The notes beneath the pieces were generated by a model, which did not search any database, was not told the origin of the DNA, and was given only the letters and a program-made list of their open reading frames with translations. Shown piece by piece: positions 31,166 to 41,260 of a stretch of DNA of 64,000 bases. Position numbers and translations under genes: made by a program. Numbering within the stretch: position 1 is the first letter of the stretch; every line of letters begins with the position of its first letter. Source of the stretch: Linum tenue (Eukaryota > Streptophyta > Magnoliopsida > Malpighiales > Linaceae); assembly GCA_946122785.1 (NCBI GenBank), contig CAMGYJ010000011.1:42434513-42498512 (forward strand). Reading direction: 5' to 3'.

Positions 31166-31825
31166 CTATAAAATATGCAGCAACTGGAGATCTCTTCTCA
31201 TTAAGTCTTGCAAAACTATCGTATCCCGCTCTGGCTCATGATGTATACGCCGACAACGCTGCTGCCAGATGTAAGTAACCAGCACGCTCCACTTGACGCC
31301 GAAGAAACTTCCCTGGCTTCGCATAACAGATAGGCAAGCAGAACTCAGCGATTCTGCCCAACTTGCTCTACATACCAGATCAGTGCTGAGGAAACCAGTC
31401 ACTACCTGTTTAACAAAGTCACAAGAAAAGAATAGATGGTCTCTAGTTTCACTAGCACTATGGCAGAGAACACAACAGTTTTCAGTAAGCTTCCCCCATC
31501 TCAGAAGCTTATTATTTGTCGTAATAGCATCCAAAATGACAATCCAGGCTATAAAACTGAACCGGGGCACACTGAACTGCCCCCACACCAACTTAAACCA
31601 GTCGACTTTGCTATGCTGGGGACGTAGGGAGTTCCAAACTAGCTTGACAGAGAATTTAGGCATTGATTGTCCATTCCACACAGCACAGTCCCCTTGCCTA
31701 GAAAGAAGAGGCTGCATCATGTATCTTTTCTTTAGGATTCGCCGCCAAGCCCAAGCACTGTTAGCATTCTCCTTCATTCCCCATACATCTCCAGTTTTGC
31801 AGCGATAAGCAAGCATCCAGGCCAC
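31166..31825 (-). pseudogene. LINE-1 zf-RVT (C-terminal) region
   Basis: The frame shows the plant LINE C-terminal Cys/His region: FSVKLVWNSLRPQHSKVDWF, FSVPRFSFIAWIVILDAITT, CCVLCHSASETRDHLFFSCD. It is probably nucleic-acid binding. It begins right after a deletion that removes the end of RT. Confidence 0.8.
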
Positions 31826-32860
31826 CTAAAGAAATCTTACTACACATAGGATGAAAAGGGATGAGCCCCTGCCTAGCAGCTCTGTTTAATAGTCCAGTCA
31901 ACCCTTCCATAGCAATTGCAAACAGATAAGGTGAGAGAGGGTCACCTTGTCTCACTCCTTTTTTTGCACTAAAGAACCCCTTTAACCCTCCATTAACACA
32001 TATACTAAATCTAGTAGTGGAAGTACAGAGGCGGATCCAACTCATATAACGTTCGGGGAAGTCCATTAACTTCATAATCATAAACAGATAATCCCAGTTT
32101 ACCGAGTCAAAGGCTTTCGTAATGTCTTTAATGGCACATCTGGAGGATAACTATTTTCTATGGTAACTACTCACTAGCTCCTGAGCAAGCATAATATTAT
32201 CTACAATCTGCCTCCCTTTAATAAACGCTGTCTGATTCAAACTAATAACACTAGGGAGCACCTCACTCAACCTTCTTGCCATGATCTTTGCAACTATCTT
32301 ATAAAGAACATTAACACAGGATATTGGTAGAAATTCCTTAAAAGTTTCAGCATTCAGTACCTTAGGGATGAGTGCAACAGCAGTGGCATTAATTCCACTA
32401 AGCAATCTCCCCTCTTCAAAGAAGATCATGACCCCTTTTATAATATCCTCACCCACAATATGTCATGTCCTTCTGAAAAATCCCGAGGAAAATCCATCAG
32501 GGCCTGGCGCCTTGTGGATGTTCATTTGGAAGACTGTTTCTTTAATCTCCTTAGCAGTAACAGATTTGCAAAGTACCTATTTACTTTCAGCAGATAGTTG
32601 TTTTTGAATAATGTCTTTTAGGAACTGGAAATCTGGATTTACCTCTATATTAGCCACACCAAAGAGTTTTTGGTAATAGCCGACTGCCTCATCTGCTATC
32701 AACTCTATATCTGTTAGTGTTTCACCATTCTCCTTCTTTATTCGCCTAATAACTCTTTTTGCAGTTCGAATTTTCACAGACTGATGGAAGTAACAAGTAC
32801 TCCGATCCCCCCTATTGAGCCCCTCTTCTCTGGGCTTCTGCTAGTATAACCCTTCCTCTG
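31826..32860 (-). pseudogene. LINE-1 reverse transcriptase, broken, catalytic motif deleted
   Basis: Segments on the minus strand: YYQKLFGVANIEVNPDFQFL (32690-32630), the finger region ATAVALIPKVLNAETFKEFL, VNVLYKIVAKIMARRLSEVL, LNQTAFIKGRQIVDNIMLAQ (32400-32170), and the palm region FSICVNGGLKGFFSAKKGVR, QGDPLSPYLFAIAMEGL (32010-31900). After KISLGG the text jumps to the region before SAWAWRR, so the FADD catalytic block and the thumb are missing. Confidence 0.8.
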
Positions 32861-32879
32861 CTTGTTTTGCTAAGTCAAG

Positions 32880-34063
32880 TTAAGATGAAATCAGTGTCTT
32901 CTCCCGGATTTTGACAGCCGTGGGAGAAATAAGATAGTCCGACACAGTCTCTAGCAACTTTATTTCCAACTCCTTGACCCTAGTACTAACGTTTGCATAA
33001 TGATCCTTGTTCAGTTTCTGAAGAGCCTTTTTAACTCCCTTGAGCTTTGCCTGGACAATGGACCAAGGGGAGCCTTCACACCGAGTATTCCAGGCCTCGT
33101 CCACTATATTCAGAAATCCAGGATGTGCACTCCAGAAATCAAAATATTTGAAAGGTTTCGGCAAAGTTTTTACCAGCGGCTTAACCTGCACTAGGATTCC
33201 ACTATGATCCGAGAAAGTTCCAGGAATAGATTTCATAGCACAGTTAGGAAAAGTTGCCATCCAGGTCACATTAACCAGTGCAGCCTCTTTGCTATCGGAT
33301 TCTGCTGCTGATTATTAGTCCAAGTAAAAACCGGACCAAGAGTGTTAAAATTTTCCAATTCCATAGCATTACACCATCCCTCAAAATCTGACATGCTAGA
33401 AGTAATCAGAAGCTGATTAGAAGTTTCATGGTGGGCCATTACTGCATTGAAATCTCCCCCTACTATCCAAGGACGATCATCAACTTTAAACCTACCCATC
33501 TCAGTATAAGTATCCCTACGGTCAAGCTCATCATTAGCCCCATATACCGCAGTTAAGAAAAACGAATCCCCTAGTGGATCCTGAACTAATGTATGCAAGA
33601 AGTTTTTGCCTGGCTTCAACACACTCAACTTCAGATCAGGCTGCCAAAACAACCAGATACGCCCCAAATCAGAATCAGTGTAATTCAGATACCTCTCCCA
33701 ACCAACTATAAAATTAGCAGAAATCACTTTTGACTTTGCTTGATGTACCCGAGTCTCCAGTATTGCTACAACATGAACCTGCAACCTCCCCAGGACTTGT
33801 ACAAAGTCCCGCCTATTCGAGGTTTTGTTAAACCCTCGAACATTCCAAAACAAGCAATTCATGTTAAGGCAAGGGGCTGAACGAGGAAGGAGAACCATGG
33901 AGAACACTGGTTGGACTAGGCCCTGGTGATCAAATCTTCGGCCTGGCTCCATTAACAACTTTCTGAAACTTAGTATCCGAAGGTAAAGCGGGAGATGGAA
34001 CCCCAGAGGCAGGCTGAGGACTGGAAACCTCCGAGAAGGAAACCTCCAGATTAATCCCGCCAA
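32880..34063 (-). pseudogene. LINE-1 endonuclease (EEP family)
   Basis: Start of ORF2, MNCLFWNVRGFNKTSNRRDF (about 33870), then ILETRVHQAKSKVI, WIVGGDFNAVMAHHE, LGPVFTWTNNQQQNPIAKRL, and after a frameshift near 33268 FSDHSGILVQVKPLVK with the catalytic His. This nuclease nicks the target DNA to prime LINE copying. The stretch 34063-33870 is the end of ORF1 or the spacer. Confidence 0.8.
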
Positions 34064-34196
34064 TAGTGATCCTGGAAGTAGACTCTAAAGGAGGAGATAG
34101 CACTGGGGGGCTTTCGACTCGAGCTTGAGGAACATTGGACAGGGGAGGAGAGGAAGTCTCACCCTCATCCTGAATCATATGCTCTTTGCCTTTCTA

Positions 34197-34712
34197 CTAT
34201 TGTTCAATCCGATTCCCCGTTTTTGCAATCCAGACCTGCTGACTCGGAGCTAGATGACAGCAATCCTTACCAAACAGCTTGCAGACTAGGCAGACTGGCG
34301 GGAGATGGAAATACTCCACCCGCACTTGAATTGGAGGAGCATCATCAGGCCAGACTGTAACAGCTTCTGGAAATGGGCCTTCTTCCTGCAATTCCACGAG
34401 CAGTTTCACAAATCCCATTCTTCTACCCAGTCGTGTGGTGTGATCTACCCTCAAATGAATACCAACCCAACTACCAATTCTGCTCAGACCCTGAAAATTG
34501 ATGTACTCAAGGGGGATATTAGACAATCTCAACCAGATAGGCAAGGCCTTTCGACCTAAATCCTCAGCACTGATGCCTGGGACCCAGGGACGAAGATAGA
34601 CTAGATTATCAAAATGAAACCACGACCCATTTTCCAGGATCCAATCACATGTCTGCTGGGAAGGTAATTGAATCAGAAGCAGCTTATCACACAAAAGAGA
34701 AACTCGAACCAG
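34197..34712 (-). pseudogene. LINE-1 ORF1 (DUF4283 type), N-terminally truncated
   Basis: The minus frame reads LLIQLPSQQTCDWILENGSW, FDNLVYLRPWVPGISAEDLG, LPIWLRLSNIPLEYINFQGL, then the knuckle-like CLVCKLFGKDCCHLAP. This matches the ORF1 layout of plant L1-like LINEs and resembles LINE-3 ORF1 (WVVNDKIIHLRSWTPAV). The frame stays open upstream to the junction at 34712. Confidence 0.75.
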
Positions 34713-34760
34713 GCCATTTACACATGTTTTTACCCTCGTTCTTACACCGTTTGAGGTGTT
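34713..34760. repeat. 48-bp Athila-2 LTR terminus in reverse orientation
   Basis: Reading gccatttacacatg...ttgaggtgtt, this is the exact reverse complement of the outer part of the Athila-2 LTR as seen at 20054-20104. It lies between the truncated LINE-1 and copia-C, 5.8 kb from the LTR that lacks it. Confidence 0.85.
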
Positions 34761-34806
34761 TGTTTGTGATATTTTGGTGTGAGAATTTTGGCAATTTTGA
34801 GAATTC

Positions 34807-35815
34807 TCACACCGTTCTTATGCTCAAAACTAGTGCAGCCCTTGTGAACCGAGCTATACCCCAAAAATGCACAACGGGTAGTCTTCGATGGCAACTTATC
34901 GCACTCACGATGAGGAAGGAGAACAAAACAAGTGCAATCGAAAACTCTAAGGCTACCATAATTGGGCTGAGACGAAAACAAGGCGAAGTAAGACTCTTAT
35001 TGCCAAAGGTAGAAGTGACTTTATAATTTATCAATCGAACGACAGTAGAAACCGCCTTAAGCCAAAATCGAGGAGGAACAAAGGACTCAAGAAGGAGAGC
35101 ACGAGTTATTTCTAGGACATAGCGGTTCTTCCTTTTTACTACACCATTTTGTTGGGATACATCGGGGCACGATTTTTGGAATAACATGCCAAGTGAGAGA
35201 TAGGGGGTGAGAAGAGCATTAGAGCTAAAATCACCTCCTTTGTCGAACCAAACTATTCGTACATGTTTTCCAAACTGAGTTTTAACCATGGCCATAAACT
35301 CAGTAGCAATAGAAAGTTTATCCGATTTCAAACAAAGAAAATACACCCAAACAAAACGAGTAGTATGATCCACAAATAAAGAAAAATAGCAAAAGCCATG
35401 CCTAGAAATAACGGGGGAAGGACCCCATAGGTCGGTATGGACTCTGGACAATAGTAGTACTAGACGGGAAGCTTTTTTGAGTAGATTTTGCGGTGACACA
35501 ACTAGTACACATGTGAGTGGAGGATCTATCAATCATCTTATTATTTCCAAAAAGATCAAGTTTGACCATCGATACAAGCTAACTCAAATGGGGATGCTCA
35601 AGACGTGAATGCCAAAGATTCAAATGTTCATCAGCAAGACTCGAAAAGACTGAACACGAAAAAACAGAACGCACAGGGGACACAGACAAGGACTGACAGC
35701 TTGACGATTGATCCCAGAGCTCCTCCAAATGAAATACACGACCATGTCTACTCCCACGCCCGACCTGCTTCCCCGTCTTCTCTTCCTGCACAACACAGCC
35801 ATAGGGTCCAAACAC
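34807..35815 (-). pseudogene. copia-C integrase
   Basis: Segments: HLNLWHSRLEHPHLS (35620), VHTDLWGPSPVISRHGFCYF, FVDHTTRFVWVYFLCLKSDK, VWFDKGGDFSSNALL (usual SDNGGEF changed), CPDVSQQNGVVKRKNRYVLE (ERKN changed to KRKN), then FLGYSSVHKGC in another frame. Several frameshifts. Closest in this window to the copia-A integrase. Confidence 0.8.
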
Positions 35816-36934
35816 AACACGATAACCTTGTCAGCAAGTTGGCCAAACGAAACATGGTTTGGAAATAACTTGGGAACAAACAGAGTATTGGGAAGTGTAA
35901 CTAAGGGTTGCATGACACCCAATACCCGTAACACCCAATCGGTCCCCATTCACTACCTGCAAGCTCATGTCATTAACCAGCATAACATTTTGAATCGTAG
36001 AAACATCACTAACTCATGTGGTTAAAGCATGCAGAATGAAGCAGCCAGGGTTTAAGGATACCTGAGGTTTGAAGCAAGGCGAAAGCGGAGCTAAGGGCAG
36101 TCGACAGAGAGCGTTGCAGAGCAGCATGAACGAGACCTTCGACCGCTTCCGGAGTCAGCGCATAGCTGCTGGTAGGAGGCTGGGACGGTTGAGCAGCAAA
36201 GGCATGATGAGTGGATGACCAAGCCTGTTCTGAGCGGGCAGCAGAAGAAGATCGACGACGATTCTGGAGAGAGGGGCAATCCATAGACAACATCTCCTTT
36301 ACCAGGACGGGTGTTCAGCTTTGATTGGGTACGGATACGGGTTTCTTGTCAAAGGAACTTGCCGAGTACTAAGTCCATAGTGATCTCGTCCTGGTTGATG
36401 AGACTAGACCAAACACATTAGAACTCAGGGCGCAACCTTGTCAAGAATTGAAGAAGACGCTGCAGGCGCCTCTCCTCCATAACTTCGATAGAAGCTTCTT
36501 CAAACGCAAAGCGACAGTGTGCAAGTCTTGCTCAGTCCACAGCTCCTGTGCATCATTGAAATAAGTAGTCATGTCCCGGTCGCTCTATTCAAGATGATCC
36601 AACGCGGTCTGAACTTCAAATTGGGAATCCATATTGTTGAACGAATACATAGTCTCAAGATGCTTCCACGCAGAGCGAGCATCCTTCAACAGCCGAAGAC
36701 CAAGAACAATGGTCGGATCCACCGACCCCAAGATCAAAGACCGAACCCGAGCATCAGTTTGAGACCATTTTGTGAAGTCAGCGACCGATGACATAACATC
36801 AGGCTTCTCCAAGGAGCCATCGATCAAGCCAAGAAGGCCTTTTCCCTCCATATTGACACGAAACTGGAACTCCCACAATGCATAATTCTTGGAGTTCAAT
36901 CGGACCACAAGGCAATCAGAATTGCCAGACGAAA
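35816..36934 (-). pseudogene. copia-C gag and protease
   Basis: The gag start MVSELSSGNSDCLVVRLNSK with NYALWEFQFRVNMEGKGLLG lies at 36947-36585. A later gag part rich in Ser/Ala is at 36293-36050. The protease begins KPWLLHSACFNHMS (about 36040), where the catalytic Asp of the LLDSA motif is His. NTLFVPKLFPNHVSFGQLAD follows at 35890-35830. All are separated by stops or shifts. Confidence 0.75.
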
Positions 36935-36946
36935 GCTCTGATACCA
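36935..36946 (-). promoter_or_regulatory. copia-C primer binding site
   Basis: The minus strand reads TGGTATCAGAGC beside the LTR edge at 36947, the initiator tRNA-Met type. Confidence 0.85.
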
Positions 36947-37135
36947 TGTCAACAAATCGAGCTTAAAAAATGAAAGCGATAAATCACACACAATATACGT
37001 GGTATTCCCGAGATTCGGGACTAGTCCACGGGAGAGATGGCCTCTCGGAGCTCAAATATATCTATATATATGGTGGCTTCTATCATACCTCAGGTAAAAT
37101 CTAGGGTACGACATACCCTGAGTAAGAAAACACTA
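36947..37135 (-). repeat. copia-C 5' LTR (outer end uncertain)
   Basis: The plus strand reads tgtcaacaaatcgag. It contains atacgtggtattccc and the hairpin gagag/atggc/ctctc, as in copia-A. The outer border is not clear because the following DNA is another repeat. Confidence 0.6.
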
Positions 37136-37164
37136 TCTAGACCTCGGATTAACCGGATTTTTGG

Positions 37165-37300
37165 GCATGGTACTATACCCTAACCCTTAATGAGTGAACC
37201 CAAGATCGTAGTTTTCTAATTCATAGAGCCTAACCCCTAAGATTGTGCATGTAATTTGTTACATATATTCCGACGAATCATAGTCGTTGATTGTTTGATG
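37165..37300. repeat. Partial second copy of the 18.5-kb MITE
   Basis: Shares gtactataccctaaccctta, gagtgaaccc and cgacgaatcata with 18512-18630 in the same orientation. The right terminal repeat is missing; LINE-2 follows. Confidence 0.5.
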
Positions 37301-37304
37301 CATC

Positions 37305-38887
37305 GGAATATATGTAGGTTCAGTTGAGAATGTTGAATAAAGACCTTACTGTTAAGTCGTTTAGCTCTCACCCACATACACAGAATAGAACTCACCCATT
37401 TATGCTTCGCAGATGATTTGTTGATCTTCACAAAGGGCACTTGTGATGTTGTAGTAATATCTAAGAGGATACTGGATGCTTTCTATGAAATTTTTGGGTT
37501 GAAGTGTAATCCTTCCAAGAGCGAGATATTTTGTGCGGGTGTAAATAATGATGATCAGCAGCTCATTACAGAAGATACTGGGATCCAGATTGGCAGTTTC
37601 CCTGTACATTATCTTGGTATTCCCCTAGTGGCAGGGAAACTAAACTATGTGGACTGCAAAGCTCTTGTTGACAAGATCACTACTAGACTCAAAGGCAGGG
37701 GGTGAATTCGCTATCTTACGCTGGGAAGCTACAATTAAATTCCTCGGTCATTGCCAATATTACTCAATACTGGATGAGTATAATCCTGCTCCCGGTAAAA
37801 GTGATTAAACAAATCGAAAAAGCTTGCTCTAACTACCTATGGGAAGGTAAGAAAGCAAAAGTCAGATGGGACAGAGTAGCTCTTCCAACAGCTAAGGGGG
37901 GATTGGGGTTTAAAGATCTTCGGAGTTGGAACACAACTTGTTTAATAAGGCATTTGCGGGCGATTTTGTCGACCTCTTCTCCATTATTGGCAAATTGGAT
38001 CAGGCGATATCAGTTAACTTATAGCTCCATTTGGTGTATTTCGTCTACTATTCACTACTCTTGGGCTTGGCGTAGGCATTGAAAGCCAGAATACTAGCAG
38101 AAGGTTACCTACTGGTACGAAGTACTGGCGTGTTCTGGAATGGAGATCTTATGGAAAGATATTCGGTAAAGAAGGTTTGGGAAGTAATAAGAGTGAAGTA
38201 GCCTCAGGTCCCTTGGTGTAAGCTGGTTTGGAATTCACTATGTCTACTCCGAAATAGACTCATTGTCTGGTTAATAATTCAAGATCGAATTTCAACCTTG
38301 GACAAGGTCCAGAAGTGGAATCAGGCGATAATAAATCTTTGCCCGCTTTGTAAAATTGTCCCTGAATCAAGGGACCATTTGTAATCTGATTGCAGTTACG
38401 CCAGGAAAGTAATGCGAGTGATTCCAGGTGCTTCCTCTCTATATTGCAGAAGCTAGAGGGCTCCTTGCAACTGGCGGTAACTAAGTTCAAAGTAGAAATT
38501 GTGTAAGCTAGATTTGGCATACTGGTTTGGATGCTGTTGGTGAGTGAAGTATGGAGGGAGCGCTGCAGACGGCTTTATGATATCAAGCTCCTCCCAGAAG
38601 AACAATTGGTACAAAAGATCCAGGATCAACTACGACGGCTTAAATGTAGTGTTCCTGCTGCTGCTTCGATTATTTCTTATCCTCTGTTAGATAGCGTTGC
38701 CATTTAGACTGTTCTTGTTCATGCTTGTATCAGTCTCTCTATAGATTGTGTTTTCTTTGTATTTCTAAGGTCGGGAGACTTTGTATGGTTTGAGAAGGTT
38801 TCCAGTGAGGGGTGACACATTGCCATTTCTTTCTTGATGAATAAAACACCTTATTCATAAATAAATAAATAAATAAATAAATAAAAA
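37305..38887 (+). mobile_element. LINE-2: 5'-truncated LINE remnant
   Basis: It starts within RT, just before the catalytic FADD (37406-37417), and runs through the thumb, connection and zf-RVT regions to a 3' end with aataaa (38840) and an (ataa)n tail at 38857-38887. Short 5'-truncated copies with such tails are typical LINE insertions. The frame is broken after about 38080. Confidence 0.8.
37380..38700 (+). pseudogene. LINE-2 reverse transcriptase C-terminal half and zf-RVT region
   Basis: Reads THLCFADDLLIFTKGTCDVV with the RT catalytic Asp pair, GLKCNPSKSEIFCAG, FPVHYLGIPLVAGKLNYVDC, then after a stop near 37705 SLSYAGKLQLNSSVIANITQ, CSNYLWEGKKAKVRWDRVAL, TAKGGLGFKDLRSWNTTCLI, and later remnants of the Cys/His region (NLCPLCKIVPESRDHL, about 38330-38380). 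LINE-1 has lost exactly this part of RT. Confidence 0.8.
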
Positions 38888-38990
38888 GAAGTAATTAATT
38901 AATATAATTAACAAATAGAAACCATTTCTTTGTTATAGTTTGTTTGTGAGAGACATTTGAAGAGCTTACCGATCGGCCCACTATTTTTTG

Positions 38991-38998
38991 TATATATA
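38991..38998 (+). promoter_or_regulatory. TATA box of the expansin gene
   Basis: tatatata lies 103 bases before the ATG at 39094, within the usual plant range. The LINE-2 tail ends about 104 bases upstream, so the native promoter upstream of that point is displaced or replaced. Confidence 0.65.
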
Positions 38999-39093
38999 GA
39001 GAGGGAGATAGCTTGCTTTGCTCCCCACCACCTTTCCCACCTCCCAACATCATTAATTCCCACGGACGGACGCACATAACACAAGAAGATAAC

Positions 39094-40059
39094 ATGCACA
39101 CAATGGGCGCACCATTGTTTTTCATCTCCTTAAGCCTCCTCGTCTCAGCCGTGGCTGCCGTTGATGGAGGCGGCTGGTTCGACGCTCATGCTACTTTCTA
39201 CGGTGGTGGCGACGCCGCTGGCACAATGGGTACAAATTAAACCTTGCTCTCTTCTTTTGTTGTGAATGAATGGTCCGGGGGAATTAAATTAGTAATTATA
39301 ATTGTTGCAGGCGGGGCGTGTGGGTACGGGAACCTGTACAGCCAAGGGTACGGGACAAACACGGCGGCACTGAGCACGGCGTTGTTCAACAACGGGCTGA
39401 GGTGCGGGGCCTGCTTCGAGCTGAGGTGCGTGAAGGACCAGAAATGGTGCCGCTCAGCTGGGTCGGTGGTCGTCACCGCCACCAATTTCTGCCCGCCAAA
39501 CAACGCCCTGCCGAACAACGAAGGCGGCTGGTGCAATCCTCCTCTCCACCACTTCGACCTCGCCCAGCCCGTCTTCCAGCAGATCGCCCAGTACAGAGCC
39601 GGCATCGTCCCTGTCTCCTACCGCAGGTAGGCTAGATAATTCATTCTGCCTTTTTTTTCCCCGCTTCTTTCTTGCAATATGTAAGATGATGATTGTGTAA
39701 TTAATTAATCAATTAGTCTGGGAATTGAAATTAAACTGGTCGGCCGATGGTGCAGGGTGGCCTGTCAGAAGAGAGGCGGGATGCGGTTCACCATCAACGG
39801 CCACTCCTACTTCAACTTGGTCCTCATCACCAACGTGGGAGGCGCCGGGGACGTGGTGGCTGCCTCGGTTAAAGGTTCCAAGGGAAACTGGCAGCCCATG
39901 TCCAGGAATTGGGGCCAAAACTGGCAGAGCAATGCTTTCCTCAACGGCCAGAGCCTGTCCTTCAAGGTCACCACCAGCGACGGACGGACTATTGTCTCCA
40001 ACAACGTCGCGCCGCCCGGCTGGTCTTTCGGCCAGACCTACACCGGCCTCCAGTTTTAA
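39094..40059 (+). CDS. EXPA: Alpha-expansin, three exons
   Basis: Exons 39094-39229, 39311-39626 and 39756-40059; both introns (81 and 129 bp) are GT-AG and keep phase. The product is 251 residues, the normal family length. A signal peptide covers about residues 1-22, so the protein is secreted to the cell wall, where expansins loosen cellulose-hemicellulose contacts at acid pH without cleaving them. The double-psi barrel domain shows HATFYGG (32-38), GGACGYGNL (46-54), many paired Cys, the alpha-type GGWCNPP (117-123) and the HFD motif (126-128). The C-terminal CBM63 domain (about 160-251) has the conserved Trp residues ([13 protein letters not shown]) and ends TYTGLQF. No defect is visible. 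High GC at third positions sets it apart from the AT-rich surroundings. Confidence 0.97.
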
Positions 40060-40521
40060 TGCCGGGCCGGTCAGAGGACCATTGTCTGTTTCTCCTTTTT
40101 GTTTTCTAAATTGGGTCGGCGTATAGAAAATCGACGACAAGGGGATCTCGATCTCTACAGTTTTGATTGAGATTGACACCTTCATTCTTGTTGATTTTGT
40201 GACATTGTTATGGTTACTGTTGCTCTCTCTCATCTGCCTAGTTTTGGAAAGGCAGAGGTAGGGAATGTTGGGACTCTTGGCAGAGGTGGGAAAGCTTTCC
40301 TAGCTAGCTAGTACCACTCGCCACAGGTTGTTAAGTTGGGATTTTCTTTGGTTTAGCGTTGGGTGTTCAATTTGTTCGCCGAGGAAACACAGTCTTTCGT
40401 TGAAATATTTTGGTCGAGTGTCAGCTCAGCTGGTTATTGTAGCAAACTAGCAATGCCTAGAATTTATTTTCTAGTGTCTTTGAATATTGATGTGGTCATG
40501 TTGTATCGGAATCAGTTGGTT

Positions 40522-40527
40522 AATAAA
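40522..40527 (+). terminator. Possible polyadenylation signal of the expansin gene
   Basis: aataaa about 460 bases after the stop codon. Plant signals are loose, so an earlier site is possible. Confidence 0.35.
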
Positions 40528-40792
40528 TGATCTTGTAGTGGTAGCTTGGTTTTCTCTTTTACTCGAATTAATACCCGTGGCTACGGCACATGATCTTTTA
40601 GTACTGTGAAGCATTATTTAGAAACACGATAATTAACACAGGACATAGTTATAAATTATATACACCAAGTATATATCATAAAAATTATTCATAAAACATA
40701 AATCAGGACATTAAAGTCTGTCAAAAGAGTTATCTTTAAATTAAGGTAAATCTGATACATTTAATCTACTCATCAATAGATTGTGAAGTTCA
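40528..40792. other. Intergenic DNA downstream of the expansin gene
   Basis: AT-rich DNA with no supported feature between the expansin 3' end and the MITE. Confidence 0.4.
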
Positions 40793-41260
40793 ATTAGAGG
40801 TGGCAATTGGATTGGATTCGTGGATTCGTGGATTGGATTGATGGATCCATAGATCAAATGGATTGGATCCAATGGATTGGTGGATTCATGGATTGGATCA
40901 AATGGATTGGTGGATTGATCCATGAATCCAAATGACATCCAAAGCTTGGACCAAAATGTAAATTTTGAAAAGTTTAGGTACTAAAATGTCCTAATGAAAA
41001 AATTTAGGTACCAAAATGTAATTTTCCAATGATTTTTTTCGTATAAAAATATAAATTTTAGGTACCAAAATGTAAAATATAAAAAATATAGGTACCAAAT
41101 CGTAATTTGCCATTTGGATCCATGGATTGATCCATGAATCCACCAATCCAATTGGATTTGGATCAAATGGATTGGATTTAAATGGATTGGATTAAGTGGA
41201 TAATTTGGTGGATGGATTGGATTGGATTCATGGATTTGGATCCTAATTGCCACCTCTAAT
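40793..41260. mobile_element. 468-bp MITE with perfect 16-bp terminal inverted repeats
   Basis: Left end attagaggtggcaatt (40793-40808), right end aattgccacctctaat (41245-41260), an exact inverse. Both arms inside are made of ggattggat / ggatccatg words; the centre repeats taggtaccaaaatgtaa. No coding capacity. The flanks show no clear target duplication, so the superfamily (hAT-like is possible) is open. Confidence 0.75.

Larger units (their letters stand above)
30983..34712 (-). mobile_element. LINE-1: decayed L1-like LINE, 5' truncated
   Basis: On the minus strand: partial ORF1 (34712-34197), endonuclease, RT, zf-RVT region, 3' end at a 10-A tail (30992-30983). The pieces lie in the normal order of a plant L1-clade LINE but are broken by many stops. 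The RT lacks the segment with its catalytic motif. The 5' edge is abrupt inside ORF1, where a fragment of the Athila-2 LTR begins. Confidence 0.85.
34770..37135 (-). mobile_element. copia-C: decayed Ty1/copia element, 3' half missing
   Basis: On the minus strand: 5' LTR from about 37135 to 36947, primer site, gag, protease, pre-integrase and integrase down to about 34800. RT, RNase H and the 3' LTR are missing. The reading frame is broken many times. Near the truncated end, a 12-bp stem gtgtgagaatt / agaattctcacac (34777-34812) may mark the breakpoint. Confidence 0.85.

Noticed and set aside
38857..38887. (ataa)n run considered as a stand-alone microsatellite
   Set aside because: It directly follows LINE coding remnants and an aataaa signal, so it is the LINE tail.
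39318..39635. Alternative plus-strand frame over expansin exon 2
   Set aside because: Out of frame with the conserved expansin motifs and with the splice phases.
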